The notes under the pieces are model-generated. The model worked only from the letters and a program-made list of their open reading frames with translations. It was not told the origin of the DNA and did no database searches. Shown one piece after another: positions 1 through 8,487 of a DNA stretch of 64,000 bases. The translations under genes and the position numbers were made by a program. The stretch is from Micropterix aruncella (Eukaryota > Arthropoda > Insecta > Lepidoptera > Micropterigidae), in assembly GCA_944548615.1 (NCBI GenBank), contig CALYMY010000086.1, forward strand, positions 62,001 through 126,000. Direction: 5' to 3'. The stretch's first letter is position 1; the number at the start of each line of letters is the position of its first letter.

Positions 1-43
1 CATGACATGGCTGCTGCACCCAGGGTTGGCTCCCGACGAGGGA
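1..43. repeat. A-monomer fragment at window edge
   Basis: These are the last 43 bases of an A array, ending in the usual GACGAGGGA before the B module starts. The rest lies outside the window. Confidence 0.95.
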
Positions 44-1260
44 AGCTTCATTTTGAACATAGAAATTGTTATGAAAAAATCACATTTTTCGAAATAAATC
101 GAGATACAGTAAACCTACCGCGTTGCGGACTTTGGAGAGATCGACACCCCGCTTAAGCTCTACAAAATGGCATTTTTGAAATTTTGACATTTTGAAAATT
201 TTTATATAGAATTTCATTTTAAACATAGAAATTATAATGAAAAAATCACATTTTTCGAAAAAGATCGTGATAGAGTAAACCTATAGCGTTACGGCGTTCG
301 GACAGAACGACGGCCTTGGTATTCTCTTCGAAATGGCATTTTCGAAATTTTGACATTTTGAAATTTTTTATATAAACTTTCATTTTGAACATAGAAATTG
401 TTATGAATAAATGACATTTTTCAAAAAAGACCGTGATAGAGTAAATTAAACGCGTTACGGTGTTCCGGCAGAACGAAGGCCTTTGAAATCTCTACGAAAT
501 GGCATTTTCGAAATTTTGACATTTTGAAATTTTTTATACAAACTTTCATTTTGAACATAGAAATTGTTATGAATAAATGTCATTTTTCGAAAAAGACCGT
601 GATAGAGTAAATCAAACGCGTTACGGTGTTCGGACAGAACGAAGGCCTTTGAAAACTCTACGAAATGGCATTTTCGAAATTTTGACATTTTGAAATATTT
701 TATATAAACTTTCATTTTGAACATAGAAATTGTTATGAAAAAATCACATTTTTCACAAAAGAACGAGATAGAGTAAATAAAACGCGTTACGGTGTTTGGA
801 CAGAACGAAGGCCTTTGAAATCTCTACGAAATGGCATTTTCGAAATTTTGACATTTTGAAATTTTTTATATAAACTTTCATTTTGAACATAGAAATTGTT
901 ATGAATAAATGTCATTTTTCGAAAAAGACCGTGATAGAGTAAATAAAACGCGTTACGGTGTTCGGACAGAACGAAGGCCTTTGAAATCTCTACGAAATGG
1001 CATTTTCGAAATTTTGACATTTTGAAATTTTTTATACAAACTTTCATTTTGGACATAGAAATTGTTATGAATAAATGTCATTTTTCGAAAAAGACCGTGA
1101 TAGAGTAAATCAAACGCGTTACGTTGTTCGGGCAGAACGAAGGCCTTTGAAATCTCTACGAAATGGCATTTTCGAAATTTTGACATTTTGAAATTTTTTA
1201 TATAAACTTTCATTTTGAACATAGAAATTGTTATGAAAAAATCACATTTTTCGAAATAAA
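44..1260. repeat. B array 0 (166-bp monomers, 7 + 55 bp)
   Basis: AT-rich tandem monomers of exactly 166 bp: the landmark TTCATTTT falls at 47, 213 and 379, with continued 166-bp spacing after that. The first two monomers differ most from the rest (ACCCCGCTTAAGCTC in place of the usual GGCCTTTGAAATCTC). The array is followed by TTGGCTCCCGACG at 1261-1273, a piece of the A monomer. Short frames of 89 and 116 codons on the minus strand are by-products of the periodicity. Confidence 0.96.
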
Positions 1261-1432
1261 TTGGCTCCCGACGTTTGAGGGCTATTTCGCTAAAAGGCAT
1301 CAATTATAGTCCTCCCTGTTTATTATTATCTAATAGAGTTTTGCTTTGCGCATCTAACGCTTCTTTTAATTTTCAAATCTGATTAATATTAACGGAATTA
1401 TAGACGATTTAATATCTGTATAGGTATATTGA

Positions 1433-1620
1433 TTTATCGATTTAACGGTTTTGTTTCCATAGTAACGAGCTCGGGCGGTGGCCCGACTCGCAATAGAATA
1501 TTTATCGATTTAACGATTTCTGTTTCTATGGTAACTTCAGCCCTCGTCATACTTGCAAAAGTTTATTTATCGATTTTACGATTTTTGTTTTCAATAGTAG
1601 CGATCCGAGCCAAGGGAGTT
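1433..1620 (+). promoter_or_regulatory. Three ~66-bp imperfect subrepeats with TTTATCGA cores
   Basis: Copies start at 1433, 1501 and 1566, spaced 68 and 65 bp, each reading close to TTTATCGATTTAACG, then a run like TTTTGTTTCC and A-TAGTAAC. TATCGAT resembles the insect DRE core (TATCGATA), but the last base differs, so this is only a hint of a promoter. The spacings are not multiples of three, which argues against coding. The same trio is in all 18 C modules. Confidence 0.5.
1471..1486. other. GC-rich hairpin in module C
   Basis: TCGGGC-GGTG-GCCCGA forms a perfect 6-bp stem with a 4-base loop between the first two subrepeats. It stands out in an AT-rich setting and is present in every C module at offset +197. 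No known function is assigned. Confidence 0.5.
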
Positions 1621-1793
1621 TTAGTATTTTTCCCGCGGCTTCGTTTAATAAATTAAATATTATATTCTTTATTTTATCATATACACACAAGCGAGGTGTC
1701 AAAAGATAGGGTTTTAGAACGCTTTTCATTTCATTGCTTCTGCTTTTTATCTCGTCTTCTTCTTCTTCTTTTTTTACTTTTCAATACTATTTA

Positions 1794-1821
1794 ATCTGTG
1801 CTTTTTCATTTTCATTTTCAG
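1794..1821 (+). promoter_or_regulatory. Candidate 3' splice site of module C
   Basis: The sequence has a branch-point-like TTTAATC about 30 bases upstream, then a pyrimidine-rich run ending TTTTCATTTTCAG, the classic intron 3' end. It lies 27 bases before the ATG, so it would join an upstream 5' UTR exon to the exon with the start codon. No matching upstream donor can be chosen with confidence; TATGGTAACT near 1529 is one possibility. Confidence 0.5.
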
Positions 1822-1848
1822 TGCCTTTGATCAACGAGAAGAGACAAT

Positions 1849-1968
1849 ATGGAGACCACAGAAATAGAAGTGCCGTTTCGGAATTTCGAAGAAATACCGG
1901 AACGAGCCAGAGATATTGCCCGCGAGGCGTTAAACGAATTAAAAGGAGTAAACAACCTACGGAAAGAG
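1849..1968 (+). CDS. Candidate first coding exon, copy 1 (40 codons, unknown protein)
   Basis: The candidate exon runs 1822-1968 (147 bp): 27 bases of leader, then an ATG opening exactly 40 codons up to GAG|GTACGT, a near-ideal 5' splice site in phase 0. The peptide starts METTEIEVPFRNFEEIPERA and ends in ELKGVNNLRKE. It is highly charged and likely helical, with no signal peptide, membrane segment or motif that I recognise. If the donor is not used, the frame reads 16 more codons into the A array and stops at TGA 2017-2019 (56 residues). The leader carries an in-frame TGA, so the exon cannot be an internal coding exon in this frame, and the ATG is the natural start. The +1-shifted frame is also open but less protein-like. 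Whether it is expressed is unknown. Confidence 0.42.
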
Positions 1969-1977
1969 GTACGTGAC
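1969..1977 (+). promoter_or_regulatory. Candidate 5' splice site of module C
   Basis: GAG|GTACGTGAC closely fits the metazoan donor consensus and closes the 40-codon frame in phase 0. It is followed within a few bases by the start of the A array. Units 10, 11, 13 and 17 carry GTACGTGCC instead. Confidence 0.5.
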
Positions 1978-1980
1978 AAG

Positions 1981-2465
1981 GACGAGGGAACTCCTCAACG
2001 GTCAACCGTAGAGACGTGAAATTTGGTATAGGCATTCCATTATGACGGCAATTACTAAGTTCCACCATGACATGGCTGCTGCACCCAGGGTTGGCTCCCG
2101 ACGAGGGAACTCCTCAACGGTCAACCGTAGAGACGTGAAATTTGTTATAGCCATTCCATTATGATGGCAATTACTAAGTTCCACCATGACATGGCTGCTG
2201 CACCCAGGGTTGGCTCCCGACGAGGGAACTCCTCAACGGTCAACCGTAGAGACGTGAAATTTGTTATAGCCATTCCATTATGATGGCAATTACTAAGTTC
2301 CACCATGACATGGCTGCTGCACCCAGGGTTGGCTCCCGACGAGGGAACTCCTCAACGGTCAACCGTAGAGACGTGAAATTTGGTATAGGCATTCCATTAT
2401 GATGGCAATTTCTAAGTTCCACCATGACATGGCTGCTGCACCCAGGGTTGGCTCCCGACGAGGGA
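1981..2465. repeat. A array 1 (4 x 119 bp + 9)
   Basis: Short array of 119-bp monomers. The monomer contains the dyad ACGGT-CA-ACCGT and ends CAGGGTTGGCTCCCGACGAG. The first monomer has TATGACGGC, and the second and third have TTATAGCCATTCC. Minus-strand frames of about 61 codons recurring every 119 bases are artefacts of the period, which is not a multiple of three. Confidence 0.96.
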
Positions 2466-3184
2466 AGCTTCATTTTGAACATAGAAATTGTTATGAAAAA
2501 ATCACATTTTTCAAAATAAATCGAGATAGAGTAAACCTACCGCGTTGCGGACTTTGGAGAGATCGACACCCCGCTTAAGCTCTACAAAATGGCATTTTTG
2601 AAATTTTGACATTTTGAAAATTTTTATATAGAATTTCATTTTAAACATAGAAATTATAATGAAAAAATCACATTTTTCGAAAAAGATCGTGATAGAGTAA
2701 ACCTATAGCGTTACGGCGTTTGGACAGAACGACGGCCTTTGAAATCTCTACGAAATGGCATTTTCGAAATTTTGACATTTTGAAATATTTTATATAAACT
2801 TTCATTTTGAACATAGAAATTGTTATGAATAAATGTCATTTTTCGAAAAAGACCGTGATAGAGTAAATAAAACGCGTTACGGTGTTCGGACAGAACGAAG
2901 GCCTTTGAAATCTCTACGAAATGGCATTTTCGAAATTTTGACATTTTGAAATTTTTTATACAAACTTTCATTTTGGACATAGAAATTGTTATGAATAAAT
3001 GTCATTTTTCGAAAAAGACCGTGATAGAGTAAATCAAACGCGTTACGTTGTTCGGGCAGAACGAAGGCCTTTGAAATCTCTACGAAATGGCATTTTCGAA
3101 ATTTTGACATTTTGAAATTTTTTATATAAACTTTCATTTTGAACATAGAAATTGTTATGAAAAAATCACATTTTTCGAAATAAA
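2466..3184. repeat. B array 1 (4 x 166 bp + 55)
   Basis: Shortened array. Three middle monomers are missing, with the join visible as GGCGTTTGGACAGAACGACG near 2715, which fuses an early monomer to a late one. It carries TTCAAAATAAATCG near the left end, shared with B array 4. Confidence 0.96.
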
Positions 3185-3197
3185 TTGGCTCCCGACG

Positions 3198-3904
3198 TTT
3201 GAGGGCTATTTCGCTAAAAGGCATCAATTAAATTCCTCCCTGTTTATTATTATCTAATAGAGATTTGCTTTGCGCATCTAACGCTTCTTTTAATTTTCAA
3301 ATCTGATTAATATTAACGGAATTATAGACGATTTAATATCTGTATAGGTATATTGATTTATCGATTTAACGGTTTTGTTTCCATAGTAACGAGCTCGGGC
3401 GGTGGCCCGACTCGCAATAGAATATTTATCGATTTAACGATTTCTGTTTCTATGGTAACTTCAGCCCTCGTCATACTTGCAAAAGTTTATTTATCGATTT
3501 TACGATTTTTGTTTTCAATAGTAGCGATCCGAGCCAAGGGAGTTTTAGTATTTTTCCCGCGGCTTCGTTTAATAAATTAAATATTATATTCTTTATTTTA
3601 TCATATACACACAAGCGAGGTGTCAAAAGATAGGGTTTTAGAACGCTTTTCATTTCATTGCTTCTGCTTTTTATCTCGTCTTCTTCTTCTTCTTTAATTA
3701 CTTTTCAATACTATTTAATCTGTGCTTTTTCATTTTCATTTTCAGTGCCTTTGATCAACGAGAAGAGACAATATGGAGACCACAGAAATAGAAGTGCCGT
3801 TTCGGAATTTCGAAGAAATACCGGAACGAGCCAGAGATATTGCCCGCGAGGCGTTAAACGAATTAAAAGGAGTAAACAACCTACGGAAAGAGGTACGTGA
3901 CAAG
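3198..3904 (+). repeat. Module C2
   Basis: Same 707-bp layout as C1 but with ATTAAATTCCTCC near the start, AGATTTGC, and the TCTTTAATTAC form of the pyrimidine tract. The first two changes are shared with C5. Confidence 0.93.
3773..3892 (+). CDS. Candidate first coding exon, copy 2
   Basis: Intact 40-codon frame ending at GAG|GTACGTGAC; exon 3746-3892. Read-through would stop at 3943. The sequence encodes the same peptide as copy 1. Confidence 0.42.
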
Positions 3905-5460
3905 GACGAGGGAACTCCTCAACGGTCAACCGTAGAGACGTGAAATTTGGTATAGGCATTCCATTATGATGGCAATTACTAAGTTCCACCATGACATGGC
4001 TGCTGCACCCAGGGTTGGCTCCCGACGAGGGAACTCCTCAACGGTCAACCCTAGAGACGTGAAATTTGTTATAGCCATTCCATTATGATGGCAATTACTA
4101 AGTTCCACCATGACATGGCTGCTGCACCCAGGGTTGGCTCCCGACGAGGGAACTCCTCAACCGTCAACCGTAGAGACGTGAAATTTGGTATAGGCATTCC
4201 ATTATGATGGCAATTTCTAAGTTCCACCATGACATCGCTGCTGCACCCAGGGTTGGCTCCCGACGAGGGAACTCCTCAACGGTCAACCGTAGAGACGTGA
4301 AATTTGGTATAGGCATTCCATTATGATGACAATTACTAAGTTCCACCATGACATGGCTGCTGCACCCAGGGTTGGCTCCCGACGAGGGAACTCCTCAACG
4401 GTCAACCGTAGAGACGTGAAATTTGGTATAGGCATTCCATTATGATGGCAATTTCTAAGTTCCACCATGACATCGCTGCTGCACTCAGGGTTGGCTCCCG
4501 ACGAGGAAACTCCTCAACGGTCAACCGTAGAGACGTGAAATTTGGTATAGGCATTCCATTATGATGGCAATTTCTAAGTTCCACCATGACATCGCTGCTG
4601 CACCCAGGGTTTGCTCCCGACGAGGAAACTCCTCAACGGTCAACCGTAGAGACGTGAAATTTGGTATAGGCATTCCATTATGATGGCAATTTCTAAGTTC
4701 CACCATGACATCGCTGCTGCACCCAGGGTTGGCTCCCGACGAGGAAACTCCTCAACGGTCAACCGTAGAGACGTGAAATTTGGTATAGGCATTCCATTAT
4801 GATGGCAATTACTAAGTTCCACCATGACATGGCTGCTGCATCCAGGGTTGGCTCCCGACGAGGGAACTCCTCAACGGTCAACCGTAGAGACGTGAAATTT
4901 GGTATAGGCATTCCATTATGATGGCAATTACTAAGTTCCACCATGACATGGCTGCTGCACCCAGGGTTGGCTCCCGACGAGGGAACTCCTCAACGGTCAA
5001 CCGTAGAGACGTGAAATTTGGTATAGGCATTCCATTATGATGGCAATTTGTAAGTTCCACCATGACATGGCTGCTGCACCCAGGGTTGGCTCCCGACGAG
5101 GGAACTCCTCAACGGTCAACCGTAGAGACGTGAAATTTGGTATAGGCATTCCATTATTATGGCAATTTCTAAGTTCCACCATGACATCGCTGCTGCACCC
5201 AGGGTTGGCTCCCGACGAGGAAACTCCTCAACGGTCAACCGTAGAGACGTGAAATTTGGTATAGGCATTCCATTATGATGGCAATTACTAAGTTCCACCA
5301 TGACATGGCTGCTGCACCCAGGGTTGGCTCCCGACGAGGGAACTCCTCAACGGTCAACCGTAGAGACGTGAAATTTGGTATAGGCATTCCATTATGATGG
5401 CAATTACTAAGTTCCACCATGACATGGCTGCTGCACCCAGGGTTGGCTCCCGACGAGGGA
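3905..5460. repeat. A array 2 (13 x 119 bp + 9)
   Basis: Mixture of monomer types distinguished by GGCAATTACTAAG or GGCAATTTCTAAG, GACATGG or GACATCG, and CACCCAGG or CATCCAGG. The third monomer has CTCAACCGTC (4157), shared with A array 5. The second has CAACCCTAGAG, which breaks the dyad. One monomer has GGCAATTTGTAAG (5042). Confidence 0.96.
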
Positions 5461-6677
5461 AGCTTCATTTTGAACATAGAAATTGTTATGAAAAAATCAC
5501 ATTTTTCGAAATAAATCGAGATACAGTAAACCTACCGCGTTGCGGACTTTGGAGAGATCGACACCCCGCTTAAGCTCTACAAAATGGCATTTTTGAAATT
5601 TTGACATTTTGAAAATTTTTATATAGAATTTCATTTTAAACATAGAAATTATAATGAAAAAATCACATTTTTCGAAAAAGATCGTGATAGAGTAAACCTA
5701 TAGCGTTACGGCGTTCGGACAGAACGACGGCCTTGGTATTCTCTTCGAAATGGCATTTTCGAAATTTTGACATTTTGAAATTTTTTATATAAACTTTCAT
5801 TTTGAACATAGAAATTGTTATGAATAAATGACATTTTTCAAAAAAGACCGTGATAGAGTAAATTAAACGCGTTACGGTGTTCCGGCAGAACGAAGGCCTT
5901 TGAAATCTCTACGAAATGGCATTTTCGAAATTTTGACATTTTGAAATTTTTTATACAAACTTTCATTTTGAACATAGAAATTGTTATGAATAAATGTCAT
6001 TTTTCGAAAAAGACCGTGATAGAGTAAATCAAACGCGTTACGGTGTTCGGACAGAACGAAGGCCTTTGAAAACTCTACGAAATGGCATTTTCGAAATTTT
6101 GACATTTTGAAATATTTTATATAAACTTTCATTTTGAACATAGAAATTGTTATGAAAAAATCACATTTTTCACAAAAGAACGAGATAGAGTAAATAAAAC
6201 GCGTTACGGTGTTTGGACAGAACGAAGGCCTTTGAAATCTCTACGAAATGGCATTTTCGAAATTTTGACATTTTGAAATTTTTTATATAAACTTTCATTT
6301 TGAACATAGAAATTGTTATGAATAAATGTCATTTTTCGAAAAAGACCGTGATAGAGTAAATAAAACGCGTTACGGTGTTCGGACAGAACGAAGGCCTTTG
6401 AAATCTCTACGAAATGGCATTTTCGAAATTTTGACATTTTGAAATTTTTTATACAAACTTTCATTTTGGACATAGAAATTGTTATGAATAAATGTCATTT
6501 TTCGAAAAAGACCGTGATAGAGTAAATCAAACGCGTTACGTTGTTCGGGCAGAACGAAGGCCTTTGAAATCTCTACGAAATGGCATTTTCGAAATTTTGA
6601 CATTTTGAAATTTTTTATATAAACTTTCATTTTGAACATAGAAATTGTTATGAAAAAATCACATTTTTCGAAATAAA
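5461..6677. repeat. B array 2 (7 x 166 bp + 55)
   Basis: Standard-length array with GATACAG in the first monomer, as in B arrays 0 and 5. Confidence 0.96.
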
Positions 6678-7196
6678 TTGGCTCCCGACGTTTGAGGGCT
6701 ATTTCGCTAAAAGGCATCAATTATAGTCCTCCCTGTTTATTATTATCTAATAGAGTTTTGCTTTGCGCATCTAACGCTTCTTTTAATTTTCAAATCTGAT
6801 TAATATTAACGGAATTATAGACGATTTAATATCTGTATAGGTATATTGATTTATCGATTTAACGGTTTTGTTTCCATAGTAACGAGCTCGGGCGGTGGCC
6901 CGACTCGCAATAGAATATTTATCGATTTAACGATTTCTGTTTCTATGGTAACTTCAGCCCTCGTCATACTTGCAAAAGTTTATTTATCGATTTTACGATT
7001 TTTGTTTTCAATAGTAGCGATCCGAGCCAAGGGAGTTTTAGTATTTTTCCCGCGGCTTCGTTTAATAAATTAAATATTATATTCTTTATTTTATCATATA
7101 CACACAAGCGAGGTGTCAAAAGATAGGGTTTTAGAACGCTTTTCATTTCATTGCTTCTGCTTTTTATCTCGTCTTCTTCTTCTTCTTTTTTTACTT

Positions 7197-7202
7197 TTCA
7201 AT
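7197..7202. repeat. Target-site duplication of RTE copy 1 (left)
   Basis: TTCAAT, repeated at 8288-8293. The empty site in other C modules has it once (CTTTTCAATACTATTT). The right side also has AATACTA just before the repeat, resembling the neighbouring target and perhaps filler added at the 5' junction. Confidence 0.6.
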
Positions 7203-8287
7203 TATTATTATTTATTTATTATTATTTATTCCGTAGCCGGCGATTGGGGAGGGGGTCGCCCTCGCAGCCAATACGCTGCTGTCGGTGCCGCTGGATATCG
7301 TACTCCATTCACGATTCGCTTCCATTCTTGACGATTTTTTGCCACGTCTCGAGCATCCCTAGCCGACAATCGTTGATTTTTAAGGTCGTCTTTGATGGTA
7401 TTTAGCCAGGTTTTCTTCGGTGCCGATCGCTGAATTCTCCATTCTGTCGGACGGTCTCGCCAAAGAAGTTTACATGGCAAGCGATTGTCGTTCATTCGGC
7501 AAACATGGCCGAACCATCGTAGTCGACGTTTTTGTACTTCTTCTTCGATCGTTGTTACTAGATCGCATCTTTCTCTAATGGTCTCGTTTCGAATTCGGTC
7601 GCGGAGTGAGACACCGAGAATCTGCCTCAAGCATCGCATTTGGAAGACTTCGAACTTTTTGAGGTCCGATTGTAGTAACGTCCACGTTTCCGATCCATAA
7701 AGAAGAATGGGAAGAACCAACGTTCGGTATAGTCGTACTTTGGTTTTGATGGTAATATTCATTCGCTTCCATATGCACCACTTGAGCGAGGCGAATGTTG
7801 CTGTTGCCTGACCGATCCGGCTATGGACATCGGCCGTCGAAGCCACTTTCTTTTCCGTAACCAACGATCCTAAATACTTGAATTGTGGGACCTGTTCGAT
7901 TTGGGTTCCATCGAGGTAAACGCTGGCCTTCGAACCGTCCGTAGTGAGCACTTTGGTCTTATCCGCATTGATTTTCAATCCATATGATTGAGCAATTCCG
8001 GATATGTCGTATAAAATGTCCGTTGCTTCGGCATCAGTGTCGGCGAAAACGGCGCTATCATCAGCGAACATCAAATCGATTATGAAGTTTGATTCGTCGA
8101 ATCTAACTCCGCGTCGACCGTCGAATGCTCTCCGCATAATCGCGTCGATCACCACGTTAAAAAGTAGCGGCGATGCGACGTCTCCTTGTCGAACACCAGT
8201 TTGAATCGGGAATTCCTCAGACAAATCGTTACGGATTCGAACGCTGCTGGTTAAGCCATCGTACGATGATGGAGAAGTTTAATACTA
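7203..8287 (-). mobile_element. RTE-type non-LTR retrotransposon, 5'-truncated, copy 1
   Basis: The element lies on the minus strand in module C3. It has an RT fragment, a stop codon that merges straight into a TAA/TAAA-rich 3' tail (7203-7228) with essentially no 3' UTR, and a blunt 5' truncation near 8280. Short or missing 3' UTR with a trinucleotide tail is typical of the RTE clade. The GVRQGD and RRLRWFGHVCRM motifs also fit RTE-like RTs. It lacks the endonuclease and the first RT motifs, so it is not autonomous. Its GC content is clearly higher than the B satellite around it. Confidence 0.88.
7226..8278 (-). pseudogene. Reverse transcriptase C-terminal fragment (RTE-like), 350 codons
   Basis: This is the C-terminal part of the polyprotein that copies element RNA at the target site. 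The frame is open from the truncation point at 8278, where an in-frame stop at 8279-8281 lies in junction sequence. In order it shows TGVRQGDVASPLLFN (motif B), LMFADDSAVFADT (motif C with the catalytic FADD), GLKINADKTKVL (motif D), FKYLGSLV (motif E), thumb-like sequence with LLYGSETWTL, and the conserved tail RRLRWFGHVCRM. It ends PATE before TAA at 7226-7228. Motif A and the APE-type endonuclease expected upstream are absent, so it is dead on arrival. Any start inside it is arbitrary; a TTG at 8222-8224 is just an in-frame codon. It differs from copy 2 at only one residue in the shared part (FIIDLMF versus FITDLMF). Confidence 0.88.
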
Positions 8288-8293
8288 TTCAAT
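8288..8293. repeat. Target-site duplication of RTE copy 1 (right)
   Basis: TTCAAT, matching 7197-7202. The host module resumes at 8294 with ACTATTTAATCTG. Confidence 0.6.
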
Positions 8294-8356
8294 ACTATTT
8301 AATCTGTGCTTTTTCATTTTCATTTTCAGTGCCTTTGATCAACGAGAAGAGACAAT

Positions 8357-8440
8357 ATGGAGACCACAGAAATAGAAGTGCCGTTTCGAATTTCGAAGAA
8401 ATACCGGAACGAGCCAGAGATATTGCCCGCGAGGCGTTAA
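8357..8440 (+). pseudogene. Candidate first coding exon, copy 3, frameshifted
   Basis: The exon (8330-8475) lacks one G (TTTCGAATTTCG instead of TTTCGGAATTTCG, near 8387). The frame changes after METTEIEVPFR and stops at TAA 8438-8440, leaving 27 codons. Both splice sites remain intact. This is the only copy with this lesion, and it is also one of the two with a retrotransposon insertion. Confidence 0.6.
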
Positions 8441-8487
8441 ACGAATTAAAAGGAGTAAACAACCTACGGAAAGAGGTACGTGACAAG

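Larger units (their letters stand above)
1274..1980 (+). repeat. Module C1 (707 bp, promoter/exon-like)
   Basis: Module C lies between TTGGCTCCCGACG on the left and GACGAGGGAAC on the right, so GACG is repeated on both sides. From its start it holds three ~66-bp subrepeats (+159 to about +347), a GC-rich hairpin (+197), an AATAAA (+373), a (TTC)n pyrimidine stretch, a 3' splice site (AG ending at +547), an ATG (+575) and a 5' splice site (GT at +695). These offsets hold in every intact copy. Two variants of the pyrimidine tract exist: TCTTTTTTTAC (here) and TCTTTAATTAC. Confidence 0.93.
6691..8487 (+). repeat. Module C3, interrupted by an RTE insertion
   Basis: The left part is 6691-7202 and the right part 8294-8487. 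The 1091 bases between are the retrotransposon plus its target duplication. The insertion lies 35 bases upstream of the 3' splice site AG (8329), separating the (TTC)n tract from the branch-point-like TTTAATC. Confidence 0.93.

Noticed and set aside
600..660. CENP-B box in the 166-bp monomer (TTCGGACAGAACGAAGG)
   Set aside because: TTCG is present but the fixed A and the CGGG of the box are not matched on either strand. A centromeric role cannot be claimed from sequence.
455..1303. 89- and 116-codon minus-strand frames in the 166-bp arrays
   Set aside because: They recur with every monomer phase, overlap each other, and the longest simply runs out of B into module C. No sign of coding.
1429..1656. 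75-codon + strand frame in module C
   Set aside because: It crosses the three ~66-bp subrepeats, whose spacings of 68 and 65 bp place each copy in a different frame. The residues look alike only because the bases repeat.
1274..1980. Module C as a solo LTR
   Set aside because: The 4-bp GACG flanks are in the right size range, but the ends are TTTGAGG and GACAAG instead of TG..CA, and no internal retroviral-type sequence occurs anywhere in the window.
2080..2105. Pol III B-box or tRNA-like T-arm in GGGTTGGCTCCC of the A monomer
   Set aside because: The loop is one base short, the GGTTCGANTCC consensus is not matched, and no A-box or cloverleaf is found upstream.
3926..5301. Chains of ~61-codon minus-strand frames, one per 119 bp, and similar frames in all A arrays
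   Set aside because: The 119-bp period is not a multiple of three, so each frame runs through one and a half monomers and ends. They overlap in different frames and have no start context or domain. They reflect periodicity, not genes.
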